A program made the translations under genes and the position numbers. A stretch of 64,000 bases of DNA from the NCBI GenBank assembly GCA_029856155.1, contig JAHQWL010000023.1, positions 155,757 to 219,756 on the forward strand, read 5' to 3'. This DNA is from Promethearchaeia archaeon (GTDB lineage Archaea; Asgardarchaeota; Lokiarchaeia; Sigyniarchaeales; SOKP01). Within the stretch, counting starts at the first letter, position 1. Every line of letters begins with the position of its first letter. This document shows, piece by piece, positions 16,668 to 26,229 of this stretch. Under the pieces are notes generated by a model. The model saw only the letters and a list, made by a program, of their open reading frames with translations, was not told the DNA's origin and did no database searches.

Positions 16668-19076
16668 GTGGATTTTCAAGATCAATTCGACGGTTGGCTT
16701 TTAGATGTTTCTACTTATAGTGGTGGAGTAATTCTATGGGTGAAAACAGTAAAAGAGCAAAAGATTGTAAATATATTCCATGATTTCCACCCCGAGTTTT
16801 TTGCCGTGCCAAAGCGACATGTTGGCAAAGATTTCAAGAGATTAAAACAGATCCTTAAATCCCATCATAATGTAAAAGGTGTGAGAATCTGTGAAAAATA
16901 TGTGAAGCTAGAGGATCATGAAAAAACAAAAATATTAGGAGTTTCTGTAGTAAAACCATCAATTTTTAAGAAGACAATAAAAGAAATCGATAAAATTGGT
17001 CTTTTTACATTGTACAACACCGATCTTCCGATATCTCAGATGTATTTCTATACGAATGACTTATTTCCCATGTCTCTTTGCAGTTTCAGGGTCAAATGTG
17101 AAAATAAGAGAAGAACTGGAGCACCCGCTATGCGTTTGAGATCATTAGAATTAAATGATAATAATGAAGAACTGTTTTACGACTTACCTCCTCTAAAAGC
17201 TGTGTGGTTGGATATAAAAGTACAGCAGCATGGGATGAGGTCATATTACAATGATCCATTGCTATATGCAGAAGTCAGTATTGTTGAAAAAGATAAGAAA
17301 GCCAACATTCCAAGGGCAGATGGACAGAGAAAAAGAAAGATTCTAATCGATAAAGCTGATGAAGCTGAAACCATTAAGACCATCAGTAAGGTGATTGAGC
17401 GATTGGATCCTGACATTATATTAACACATGGAGGAGATGAATTTGTATTTCCTTACTTAGCAGCTCGAGCATCAGTGAATCAAATATCAAAAGAACTATA
17501 TTTTTCTCGAACACGAACACCACTTAGAAATTGTATCTTTAATCTTTCAGGAAACTCAGATCACTATATGTCTTATGGGATAATAATGCGACGCTCTAAA
17601 ACGCAAGTCTACTTTACGGGGCGTTTTCATTTAGACACTACAACTTATGGTAGTTTACATTTTAGTGAGGGTAATATACCAGGAGTTATTGAAGTTGCAA
17701 GAGTGTCTCGAGTTCCGATGCAAAGGTTATGTAGAGTAACAATTGGGGGTGCTCTTCAATCAATACAATACTATAATGCATATAAACTAGATCACCTTAT
17801 CCCACCTTTCAAAAAGAGCCCAGAAGGTTTTCGAAGTGGTATGGAGTTGATTACAAATGATCGAGGGGGTCACATTTTTGAACCCTTAATTGGAGTCTAT
17901 GATCAAGTGGTAGAATTAGATTTTTCAAGCATGTACCCCTCTCTAATGGCAAACTTTAATATTTCATCGGAGACGATTAATTGTAAGTGTTGTAAGGATG
18001 ATGGAACAGGAATTAAAGTACCTGGCACAAATTTCCATATATGCACAAAAAGGGAGGGAATTATCTCAAAATCAATTAGCCTGCCGTTGAGAAAACGTTT
18101 AGAGTGCAAAGAATATAACAAGACACATGATGATCTACGGTACAAATTCACGGATATTGCTTTAAAATGGGTACTCGTAGTAAGTTTTGGCTATTTAGGA
18201 TTTAAAAATGCTCGCTTTGGCAAAATTGAGGCTCATCAAACAGTCTGTGCTTTTGCGCGTGAGTTTTTATTGAGATCTGCTGAGATTGCTAAAAAATATG
18301 GTTGCAAAGTCGTTCATGGGATTGTTGACTCAATGTGGCTTCAAGACACAAAAGGAAGAACTCCAGAAGAATTTGAGAATGTCACTATAGAAATCGCAAA
18401 TTTGATCTCTGAGCAGACTCGAATTCCAATGAATTGGGAAGGGAGATATAATGTGATTGTGTTCCTTCCATCTCGTGCTGAGCCTGACGTACCAGCGCTT
18501 AGTCACTATTGGGGTATAAAGAGTAATGGAGAATTGAAAGTAAGAGGTATTGAAGTAAGGCGTAGAGATATGCCAAAAATTGTGAAGGATGCGCAATATG
18601 CATTCATTGATATATTTCAAGGTGCAGAGACCGTTGAAGAGTTTTTAGAAAGAATTCCAAAAGCAAAGAAAACACTCTATGATTATGTAGAAAGACTATA
18701 CTCTGGTAAAGTATCCCGTGATGAGCTTACAATTCGTCAAAAAATATCTCGTAAACCTTCCCAATATAAGGTAAATTCATATCAAGCAGTTGCGGCTAAG
18801 CAGTTAGAACGATCAGGCGTCATTGCGTCAGCTGGAAAGAATGTAAGATATATTATCCTTAACGCTGATGCTGATCCAAATTTTCCTGAAAAAAAGGTCA
18901 TACTTTCAGATTTATATGATGAGAAAAAGCATGGATACGATAGAAAGAAATATGTTGAATTACTGAAAAGAGCTTTTGAAAACATTTTTCCTTTTGAATT
19001 CCCAGAACTTGAGGAATTAATATCATCAGATTATAATAAGAAGTCTGTTCAAAAAGATCTTTCTTGCTTTATTTAA
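16668..19076 (+). CDS. polB2: B-family DNA polymerase, archaeal PolB2 type
   Basis: 802 residues from a GTG start, coupled to the preceding small gene. The order is an N-terminal domain, a degenerate exonuclease and a polymerase domain. Exo I, normally DIE, is D182-I-K. Exo II is THGGDEFVFPY and lacks one acidic residue, so proofreading is probably lost. Polymerase motif A is intact (ELDFSSMYPS, D418). Motif B is KWVLVVSFGYLG (K500). Motif C, normally YGDTDS, is HGIVDS (550-555): the first Asp is gone but the second, D554, which holds the metals, is kept. KVRGIEVRRRD at the thumb edge is typical. PolB2 was once described as an inactivated family; in Sulfolobus the homologue (Dpo2) is damage-induced and takes part in lesion bypass or end extension. 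Partial catalytic function is plausible here. Confidence 0.92.
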   Translation: MDFQDQFDGWLLDVSTYSGGVILWVKTVKEQKIVNIFHDFHPEFFAVPKRHVGKDFKRLKQILKSHHNVKGVRICEKYVKLEDHEKTKILGVSVVKPSIFKKTIKEIDKIGLFTLYNTDLPISQMYFYTNDLFPMSLCSFRVKCENKRRTGAPAMRLRSLELNDNNEELFYDLPPLKAVWLDIKVQQHGMRSYYNDPLLYAEVSIVEKDKKANIPRADGQRKRKILIDKADEAETIKTISKVIERLDPDIILTHGGDEFVFPYLAARASVNQISKELYFSRTRTPLRNCIFNLSGNSDHYMSYGIIMRRSKTQVYFTGRFHLDTTTYGSLHFSEGNIPGVIEVARVSRVPMQRLCRVTIGGALQSIQYYNAYKLDHLIPPFKKSPEGFRSGMELITNDRGGHIFEPLIGVYDQVVELDFSSMYPSLMANFNISSETINCKCCKDDGTGIKVPGTNFHICTKREGIISKSISLPLRKRLECKEYNKTHDDLRYKFTDIALKWVLVVSFGYLGFKNARFGKIEAHQTVCAFAREFLLRSAEIAKKYGCKVVHGIVDSMWLQDTKGRTPEEFENVTIEIANLISEQTRIPMNWEGRYNVIVFLPSRAEPDVPALSHYWGIKSNGELKVRGIEVRRRDMPKIVKDAQYAFIDIFQGAETVEEFLERIPKAKKTLYDYVERLYSGKVSRDELTIRQKISRKPSQYKVNSYQAVAAKQLERSGVIASAGKNVRYIILNADADPNFPEKKVILSDLYDEKKHGYDRKKYVELLKRAFENIFPFEFPELEELISSDYNKKSVQKDLSCFI

Positions 19077-19095
19077 TTTAAATAAAAAAAAAAGA

Positions 19096-19635
19096 TTATG
19101 GGATTAGAAGTATCTGAAAAAAATCTAGAATTATTGCTACTAAACAGAATAATTCTAATAATATCCAGAGATTTCGTTTTAAACTTCTTAATGCGCTTAG
19201 TGGTTTACCAAAGTAGTTTATTAAGTTATATATGAAGATAATTACCCAAGTAGTGCCCAGAAAAATAATTGGAAGTAATAATGCAGTCAATTCATGACCA
19301 ACATAGTTTAATAAGTATTCATAACCTAGTATTGTAAATCCCATTATTATAAGAGTAAAACCAAGCCCGAATGAGTATTCTGCAAAAGTTACAAATCGGT
19401 TAATGCGTTCTTCTGAAACTTCTTCTAGATTGGCTTCGAATGCAGCCTTAGAATTAGCAGATACAGAATTAACAAAGAAAATAAATGATACCATCAGTAA
19501 AAATGTTGCTGTAACTATTCCACTAGGAGGCGCAACTTGCCAAATTAAAGCAAGAATCGTTAGAACTGCACCAATCATGACAGTACTTAATGTAATCCAA
19601 TCCTTAACATTAATTTTCTGTTCTTGATTACTCAT
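19096..19635 (-). CDS. Four-helix membrane protein, unknown
   Basis: 179 residues with four clear hydrophobic segments: TLSTVMIGAVLTILALIW, GIVTATFLLMVSFIFFV, FGLGFTLIIMGFTILGYEYLL and LLLPIIFLGTTWVIIFIYNL, with a final one at LWILLELFCLVAIILDFFQILLI. Short charged loops (EANLEEVSEERINR) separate the first two from the rest. I recognise no family. It converges with PolB2, 20 bp away, and nothing else nearby suggests a role. Confidence 0.75.
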   Translation of the reverse strand: MSNQEQKINVKDWITLSTVMIGAVLTILALIWQVAPPSGIVTATFLLMVSFIFFVNSVSANSKAAFEANLEEVSEERINRFVTFAEYSFGLGFTLIIMGFTILGYEYLLNYVGHELTALLLPIIFLGTTWVIIFIYNLINYFGKPLSALRSLKRNLWILLELFCLVAIILDFFQILLIP

Positions 19636-20008
19636 TTTCTTATAAGTGTAATTTTTATGTGATTAAAATAACTAAAATCACAGTATTTCAAAATTTTAAT
19701 ATTAATTAATGAAAAATGAAATCATAATAAGAATAAAAAAGTAATTAGAAAGGTTGCCTTATGATTGTCTTCATATTTTCTGGTTTCGTTCTTCGAGGAT
19801 CACTGAGATAAATCTCATGATGTTTTTTATCATGACCATCAAAAGATCACTCTTAAATATCTTTATTAAATTAATTTTTTTGTGCTTTTGTCACGTATTA
19901 TAGAATATAAAACTTAAATCTAAATAGACAAATTTGTATTATTTTGATGGATATTAGAAAACTGATACACTGTATTAATTTATTTTCATAAAATACAAGT
20001 ATAAAATT
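19636..20008. other. 373-bp intergenic stretch with a small hairpin
   Basis: No open frame of note. The clearest structure is a 7-bp inverted repeat TCATGAT...ATCATGA (19815-19835) with a 7-nt loop. I looked for C/D-box sRNA motifs around it (ATGATTG, CTGA, ATGATG) and did not find a convincing C-D'-C'-D order. It probably holds the promoters of the four-helix gene and of the small + strand ORF at 20009. Confidence 0.4.
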
Positions 20009-20167
20009 ATGTCAAAAGCACTTTCCTATTATGATTGGGAATTATCATTCAAGAATAAAAATGAACCTAAAAAGAATTTGAAAAATGATAATTTCAATGC
20101 TATTGGTATATCTGAAATTAGTTTTAAAGATTTTATGAATAAATGGAAAAAAGAGAATCTTTCATAA
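20009..20167 (+). CDS. Possible 52-residue hypothetical protein (not in ORF track)
   Basis: An ATG-to-TAA frame reading MSKALSYYDWELSFKNKNEP, then a polar stretch, then SEISFKDFMNKWKKENLS. It is charged, soluble and ends in an amphipathic helix. There is no Shine-Dalgarno, and the upstream AT-rich sequence has only a weak TATA. The amino-acid composition looks protein-like rather than random AT-rich translation, but no family is recognised. It fills the gap between the four-helix gene and the GH20 gene. Confidence 0.45.
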   Translation: MSKALSYYDWELSFKNKNEPKKNLKNDNFNAIGISEISFKDFMNKWKKENLS

Positions 20168-20245
20168 ATTTCAAGCTTGTTTTTTAGAGATTTTAATTAT
20201 CGATTTATTAATTGAAAATGATATTTTACTATATTTTAATTAACC

Positions 20246-22837
20246 CTATTCAATTATATCGTATCGGTTAAAAAGTTTAACGATTAGCTTAACAAACCAA
20301 AAATATTTCTTTGAAATTTTACTAATTAATGTATTTAAAAATGGCATACCATCATCAGCTTTAGATGGGAGATTCCTCTCAAAATCAGGCCAACTTAGCC
20401 CACCAGTTGCCTTAGGAGGTTTACCAAAACTTTTTACATTTTTCCAGTCATTTCCATTAGGTGTTGACCCTAACCATGTTTTATCTGTTTTAATAAAAAT
20501 TAATTCTTCTGATTTTAATTTTATAATTCCCAATACATTAATCGGTCCTATCCCTCCAATATAATCAAAATTTTCAATAATAATCAAATTCTCACCTTTT
20601 CTAATAAAATCTTTAATATTAAAAATCTGAATATTTTTTTCAATCCCAACAAAATTTAATGTTCTTCTTGTAATTACATGACCAATATATTCATTATTTA
20701 TATAAATTTTAGCGAAACTCCCCGCGATTACTTGTAAGTAAGCGTGATCGATTTCTTCGTCAATATAAATATCTTTTTTATAATAGGTTTTATGCGCTTC
20801 ATGGATCTTATTCGAATCTAGATAAATTAGTTCACTAGGGATGTTAGGATCTTCCCATTGACTATTAGTTCTAAGTTCATTTAATTTGTCATCATAAAAC
20901 TTTAATAACCATAAATATTTCTGCTTAATTGACTTAAATCCCTCTTTCCTAGAGCAATTTAGCCATAAAATTTCATACTCATTTAATAAATCTGTTAAAT
21001 ACTCCTTCAAATCTTCAATTTCTTTTATCAATCGATCTTTACGATTTTCATCTTTTTTAAAAATATATTCAATAGACGTTTTTGAATTAATCCTTTTTTT
21101 ACAATAAAATTTTAAATGCTTGGCAATAAAAGCAAGATTTCTAATATTTACATTATTTTTAGGGATGATTTTTTCCAGATTTTCGCATTTTTCAATTATA
21201 GCTTCCAAATCAGAAATTAATTTTTCATAACCCTTAGTTTTTATACTTTTTTTGTATCTAGAAGTTTTTTTATTAAAAGGATGAGCGAAAAAATGATTGT
21301 AATACCCCGAAGGTCTTGTATGCAATAAATTTTTATCTTGTATTAATCTAAATTTGCTAAATATTTCTACTAATCGGTGATCATCTATTCCAAAAAAATG
21401 AATAAATAATCCTTTCCAAAATTTAAATTTATTAATTTCTTTAAGAGGGTTCCAACCTACCATAGCAGAGAAAATAAAACCATAAATTCTATTCTCTCGA
21501 ATTTCTTTGTTTCTATAATCACCCCAACTTGATGTAATTTCTCCAATTGCTCCTTTCTCATAACCATATTTAAGTAAATACGAAATATTTTGTTCATATT
21601 TATCAATTGATGGAAAAATTCGATTAAAATCCATTATTGAAGGACTAACGATTATTGGAAAATCAAATTTTTTAACTTTATCCAAAATAGGATGCGTTTT
21701 CTTTACATTATACTTCCAGTATAATATAATCATATCTTTAGGTAAATTTTCGAGAACCTCCTTAAATTTATAAAGAACATCATGATAGATAATAACTTTT
21801 TGATATCCATGCTTTTTTACAATTTCATATACTTTTTTATAATGCTTTAGGTAAGCATTTCCAAGACCGACCTCATCAATATACGACTTTGAATTTACTT
21901 TACCAACATCTTCACTTTCATCGGCTCCTATATGAAAATAATCAGAAGTAAAAACTTCACTCAATTCACCAATCATTTTATCTAACATTTCATAAATTTC
22001 TTCATTTGCAATATTTAAGCTATTTGAACCTTGAAATTCTCCATACTTCCAATAATTAGGATTTTGCAAAGTATTATCCCAGTGTCCTATAGTTTGGAAA
22101 ACAGGAATTACTTCAATAAACCATTTTTTTGCAAAATCAATTAATTCTCTTATCTCTTCTTTAGAATATGCTCCTCTATCTTTCCCGATATCGGGATAGT
22201 TTTCAAACTTAAACATATCTAGCATATAAACCAAATAATATTGATTTATCTTATAATGACTTATGATTTTAATGAATTTCTTTAAATTTTCAATTTTAGG
22301 TGCTTGACCTCTTGAAATATCATCAGAAATACCACGAATTTGTAAAGAAGGAAAGTCTAATATTCCTAAATTAATTAATGAAAATTTATCTTGAGCTGAG
22401 TTTAATAATTGAATAAAAGTCTGCACTCCATAGAAAATCCCTTGTAATGAATTAGCTTCTATAATTACTTTAGAATCTCTAGAGATTAAGAGATATCCTT
22501 GATCTTTATAAATCTTATTCGTTTTAACTTTATTATAGAGTGATTCTGGAAAAACAGATATACTATTTTTTAGAAATGATTTTATTTCTAGATATTTCTC
22601 ATGATCTTGGACTTCAACAACATCTATATTCTTCTTTAAACCAGAAGATCTTAACGAACTGTGTATCTGTTCAATAAAATAATTACTTTTTTCTGTTAAA
22701 TCTGTATAAAATTTTGAAAATTCATTAATTTTCATTCTTTGAGAATTAATTATTTTAAGGTATTGAGGGGAAGGAATTAACAATAATTCTTCCTGCGTTC
22801 CTTGAGTTTGAATTAAATTATCTAAATAAAGAAACAT
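20246..22837 (-). CDS. GH20 beta-N-acetylhexosaminidase-like glycosidase
   Basis: 863 residues. Residues ~70-165 form the GH20b-type domain that precedes the barrel (ending [20 protein letters not shown]). The TIM barrel starts at [13 protein letters not shown] and carries the family catalytic pair in [10 protein letters not shown] (D306-E307). These enzymes use the substrate's own N-acetyl group as nucleophile and release terminal GlcNAc or GalNAc. Further barrel markers are [12 protein letters not shown] and SSWGDYRN. The last ~330 residues are extra: a helical linker ([15 protein letters not shown]) and a beta-rich domain ([11 protein letters not shown]...) resembling a carbohydrate-binding jelly roll. 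No signal peptide is visible, so it may act inside the cell. Confidence 0.88.
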   Translation of the reverse strand: MFLYLDNLIQTQGTQEELLLIPSPQYLKIINSQRMKINEFSKFYTDLTEKSNYFIEQIHSSLRSSGLKKNIDVVEVQDHEKYLEIKSFLKNSISVFPESLYNKVKTNKIYKDQGYLLISRDSKVIIEANSLQGIFYGVQTFIQLLNSAQDKFSLINLGILDFPSLQIRGISDDISRGQAPKIENLKKFIKIISHYKINQYYLVYMLDMFKFENYPDIGKDRGAYSKEEIRELIDFAKKWFIEVIPVFQTIGHWDNTLQNPNYWKYGEFQGSNSLNIANEEIYEMLDKMIGELSEVFTSDYFHIGADESEDVGKVNSKSYIDEVGLGNAYLKHYKKVYEIVKKHGYQKVIIYHDVLYKFKEVLENLPKDMIILYWKYNVKKTHPILDKVKKFDFPIIVSPSIMDFNRIFPSIDKYEQNISYLLKYGYEKGAIGEITSSWGDYRNKEIRENRIYGFIFSAMVGWNPLKEINKFKFWKGLFIHFFGIDDHRLVEIFSKFRLIQDKNLLHTRPSGYYNHFFAHPFNKKTSRYKKSIKTKGYEKLISDLEAIIEKCENLEKIIPKNNVNIRNLAFIAKHLKFYCKKRINSKTSIEYIFKKDENRKDRLIKEIEDLKEYLTDLLNEYEILWLNCSRKEGFKSIKQKYLWLLKFYDDKLNELRTNSQWEDPNIPSELIYLDSNKIHEAHKTYYKKDIYIDEEIDHAYLQVIAGSFAKIYINNEYIGHVITRRTLNFVGIEKNIQIFNIKDFIRKGENLIIIENFDYIGGIGPINVLGIIKLKSEELIFIKTDKTWLGSTPNGNDWKNVKSFGKPPKATGGLSWPDFERNLPSKADDGMPFLNTLISKISKKYFWFVKLIVKLFNRYDIIE

Positions 22838-22903
22838 AATACTAATTAAATAGGATAAAAAAAAAACTTAGCGAAAAATTGAAAATTTAGATGAAATTTG
22901 AAT

Positions 22904-24589
22904 TTATACTTCTTCTCCTCTTCTTTTAGCTTCGATCTCTTTTAAATCTTTTCTTTGCACTTTACCTACTAAAGTTTCTGGAAGTTCTTTTCTGAATTCT
23001 ATGAATTTTGGAACTTTATAGGGTGCTACAGTTTGTCGTAGGAACTCTTTTATTTCATTCTTTATTTCATCCGTCTCTTGATATCCATCTTTTAATACAA
23101 TATATGCCTTAACTTTTTCACTACCAGGAAGATTAGGATCAGGGACTCCTATTATAGCAGCTTTTTCAATCGGTTCATATTCAAATAAAACATCTTCTAT
23201 TTCTCTTGGATACACTTTAAATCCACTTACATCAATCATATCTTTCTTTCTATCGACAATATAGAAATATCCATCTTCATCCATTTTTCCAATATCTCCA
23301 GTCAATAACCAACCATCTTTTAATTGATTTTCTGTTTCTTCTGGCTTATTCCAATATCCTTTCATAATCTGAGGTCCTTTCATAAATATCTCTCCAGCTT
23401 CTCCGGGAGGTAAAATCTTCCTATAATCATCAATGTCCACGATTCTAACTTCTGTATCAGGAATAGGCATGCCAACAGAACCTACTTTTCTAATACCTGA
23501 AAATGGATTGCTATGTGTTACTGGTGAGGTTTCTGTTAATCCATATCCTTCAAGTATTATACCACCTGTTCTCTTTTCAAATTCTTTCTGAACTTCAGGT
23601 GGCATTGGAGCTGCTCCTGTATTACAGACTCTAATAGATTTCAAATCTTTAGCGTAATCTTCGAGATCGTCTCTTTCTAATAGACGCATATAAATTGTTG
23701 GTACTCCTGGAAACATTGTAGGATGTGTAGCTTTTATTATTTCGAATAAAGATTTCTGATCTCGAGGATCGGGATTTAAAGCTATTGTTGATGCCATATA
23801 AATGTGTAAGTTCATACATACTGTTTGACCATAAATATGAAATAAGGGTAAATTCGTTAGGATGATTTCTTTTCCTCTTCTAAATTCATCACCCGCCCAT
23901 TTTGTCACCGCCACACAATTTGATACAATATTATGGTGAGTAAGCATCGCCCCTTTAGGTAACCCTGTCGTACCTCCCGTATATTGAAGGCATACTAAAT
24001 CTTCCTTTACGTTAGTTTCAAATTTAGGCGGATTTGGCTTTGTTTTATTGATCAAATTAATAAATTGTATAGTCCCTGAGATTTCAGCAGGATTTCTTGG
24101 AGCCATTGGGGAATAGTCTAATACATTGGATATAATCACATGTCTGAGACGAGTTCTATCTTTAATTTTATTAATTTTTTCAATTTGATTATCCCAAGCA
24201 ATAATTATTTCAGCTCCACAGTCATTTAATTGATAAGCAAGCTCATGTTCTGTGTGTAACACTGAACAAGCAGTAACAATTCCACCTGCTTTCAAAATTC
24301 CATAATAGCTTATAATAAACTGAGGAAAATTAGGGAACATTATTGCAACAACATCCCCTTTTTTAAGACCTAAATTAATCAAAGCTGTTGCTAGCCTATC
24401 TGCCATATCATTTAGATTTTTATAAGATATCTTATTTTTCATAAACCAAATCGCAGTTCGACCACCGAAATCTTTCGCAGCATTGTCAAGAAATTCATAA
24501 ACATTCATTTCAGGATAATCAATACTGCTAGGAACTCCTTCATCGTAATTTTTAATCCAAATCTTCTCTGCATACGGATCTTCAATCAT
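22904..24589 (-). CDS. AMP-forming acyl-CoA ligase (third copy in window)
   Basis: 561-residue ANL enzyme, more distant from the two tandem ligases at 7.7-11.4 kb and closer in style to FadD. Motifs are LQYTGGTTGLPKGAMLTH, the adenine motif EGYGLTETSP, TGDIGKMDEDGY, hinge IVDRKKDMIDVSGFKVYP and the catalytic lysine in LVGKVQRKDL. It activates a fatty or other carboxylic acid. The gene follows the HEAT-repeat gene of the Liv importer on the same strand with a 205-bp gap, so an importer for organic acids feeding a ligase is conceivable. The specific acid cannot be told. Confidence 0.93.
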   Translation of the reverse strand: MIEDPYAEKIWIKNYDEGVPSSIDYPEMNVYEFLDNAAKDFGGRTAIWFMKNKISYKNLNDMADRLATALINLGLKKGDVVAIMFPNFPQFIISYYGILKAGGIVTACSVLHTEHELAYQLNDCGAEIIIAWDNQIEKINKIKDRTRLRHVIISNVLDYSPMAPRNPAEISGTIQFINLINKTKPNPPKFETNVKEDLVCLQYTGGTTGLPKGAMLTHHNIVSNCVAVTKWAGDEFRRGKEIILTNLPLFHIYGQTVCMNLHIYMASTIALNPDPRDQKSLFEIIKATHPTMFPGVPTIYMRLLERDDLEDYAKDLKSIRVCNTGAAPMPPEVQKEFEKRTGGIILEGYGLTETSPVTHSNPFSGIRKVGSVGMPIPDTEVRIVDIDDYRKILPPGEAGEIFMKGPQIMKGYWNKPEETENQLKDGWLLTGDIGKMDEDGYFYIVDRKKDMIDVSGFKVYPREIEDVLFEYEPIEKAAIIGVPDPNLPGSEKVKAYIVLKDGYQETDEIKNEIKEFLRQTVAPYKVPKFIEFRKELPETLVGKVQRKDLKEIEAKRRGEEV

Positions 24590-24794
24590 TCATTTCTTAC
24601 CTTTTTTTTATGTTTTTATTAATTATTTTTAAAAAAATATAGATTTTTTAATAATATTTTTGTTCTTCTTATCTCCAAATTTTAATTTTCAATAGTTTAT
24701 AATAATTAAAATCCTATCATTTTTTTCAAATACTCTTTTCTTATAAACCAGATCTCATTAAACTTCAAATAGAATATTGATATCTACTTATTGG

Positions 24795-26219
24795 TTACTC
24801 TTCTTCCAAGTTATCTATTGCTAATATAGCAGATTCGCAAACATAATCGCATTTATCATGAATTAAAATATTTAAATTCGAAATAATTTCTTCTGTATTT
24901 ACTCCAATAATTCCTAAAGCTTCAGAAGATCTCCATCTAACATCTTGGTTCCCATCTTTCAGAGCTGTTAGTAATGAAGGAATTGCATTTTTAGCGGATG
25001 ATCCTAATTTTCCTATAGAAAGTGCGGCTTCACGTCGTACAATACTTCTGGGATCATTTAAAGCAAGTTCAAGAGTATGAAGAGCATCTTCTGATTCCCT
25101 TCCAATATTTCCTAATGCTCTTGCTGCTTCTACTCTAATCGAAGTTTTCTTTTTTAGTGGATCTTTTAAAAAATTCAAGATTGCTCTTTTCATCTTATTT
25201 ATAAAAGAAGGAATAAATTCTACTTCCTGTTCGGGTATCTTTAAAAAATTAATAATAGTTGGAATAGCTTCTTCAGCTTCAGTACCAATTCCTCCCAAAG
25301 CAGAAAGAACAATAATTTTCATTTTTGTATTCAACTTTTCAAATGCTGATATTAAATTTGGAACAGCGGGTTTACCAATATTTCTAAGTGCATCGGCTGC
25401 TTTTCCCCTAACATTTTCAACTTTATCCTGTAATAACTCTGAGATGCTACCAATTATTTTTGGATCAGAAATCCTAAATTCTCCTAAAGCATCAACTGTT
25501 TCTTTTCTTACAATCTTATTTTTGCTTTTTAAGACTTCTAATAGACTTGGAATTGCTGATTCTCCAATTTCAGCAAAAGTATTTATAACTCTATAACGTA
25601 CTCTCCAATCTTGGTCTTCAAGAGCCTTTATTAAACTAGGAATTGCGTTTACAGATCCTTTTCCAATTAGACTAATTGATTGAGCCGAAGCAGTTCTTAC
25701 TGTCCAACTTATGTCTTTAAGAGCTTTCATTAAATGGGGAATAGCTTCATAAGCATTCGATCCAATTTCTCCTAACGCGATTACTACTTCAGTTCTAACA
25801 TCCTCATTCTCATCATCCAATGCTTTTATTAAAGAAGAAATTGATTCAGGAGTAGTATTTCCAACTTTACCAAGGGCAATTGCTGCTTCTTTTCTGATAG
25901 TTACCTCTTTATCTTCTAATAGCATCGATAATTTTTGTACTGCTTCTTTTGCAATATTACCAATTTTTCCTAATGATCGAGCAGCTTCTCGACATATGCT
26001 CCAATCTTCATCTTCTAAGCAATCAACTATTTTTGGAACTGCATTTATTGATTTTTGACCAATTTTTCCTAATACATGAATAGAATTAAATTTAATTGAT
26101 CTAATATTGCTGTCTAGATATTTAATTACTTCATCTATTACGGATTCATCTTTCTCGATTCTAGATAAAACAAGATCGATTCTAGCATCTCTTAATAATT
26201 TCTCTAAGGTTGCTGACAT
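24795..26219 (-). CDS. HEAT-repeat (PBS-lyase-type) scaffold protein
   Basis: 474 residues built of about twelve to fourteen ~31-37-residue HEAT repeats with the recurring pattern 'VR..AA.ALG.IG..A..AIP.L...L.D'. Examples are VRTEVVIALGEIGSNAYEAI and VRREAALSIGKLGSSAKNAI. It forms a superhelical protein-binding surface and has no catalytic motif. The start is firm: ATG with GGTGAT 4 nt upstream. It begins 10 bp after the LivF ATPase gene, so it is the last member of the Liv operon and may bind or regulate the transporter. That role is inference from position. Confidence 0.9.
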   Translation of the reverse strand: MSATLEKLLRDARIDLVLSRIEKDESVIDEVIKYLDSNIRSIKFNSIHVLGKIGQKSINAVPKIVDCLEDEDWSICREAARSLGKIGNIAKEAVQKLSMLLEDKEVTIRKEAAIALGKVGNTTPESISSLIKALDDENEDVRTEVVIALGEIGSNAYEAIPHLMKALKDISWTVRTASAQSISLIGKGSVNAIPSLIKALEDQDWRVRYRVINTFAEIGESAIPSLLEVLKSKNKIVRKETVDALGEFRISDPKIIGSISELLQDKVENVRGKAADALRNIGKPAVPNLISAFEKLNTKMKIIVLSALGGIGTEAEEAIPTIINFLKIPEQEVEFIPSFINKMKRAILNFLKDPLKKKTSIRVEAARALGNIGRESEDALHTLELALNDPRSIVRREAALSIGKLGSSAKNAIPSLLTALKDGNQDVRWRSSEALGIIGVNTEEIISNLNILIHDKCDYVCESAILAIDNLEEE

Positions 26220-26229
26220 TTATATCACC

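Noticed and set aside
19740-19850. Possible C/D-box sRNA
   Set aside because: ATGATTG, CTGA and ATGATG are present but not in a proper C-D'-C'-D arrangement with a terminal stem.
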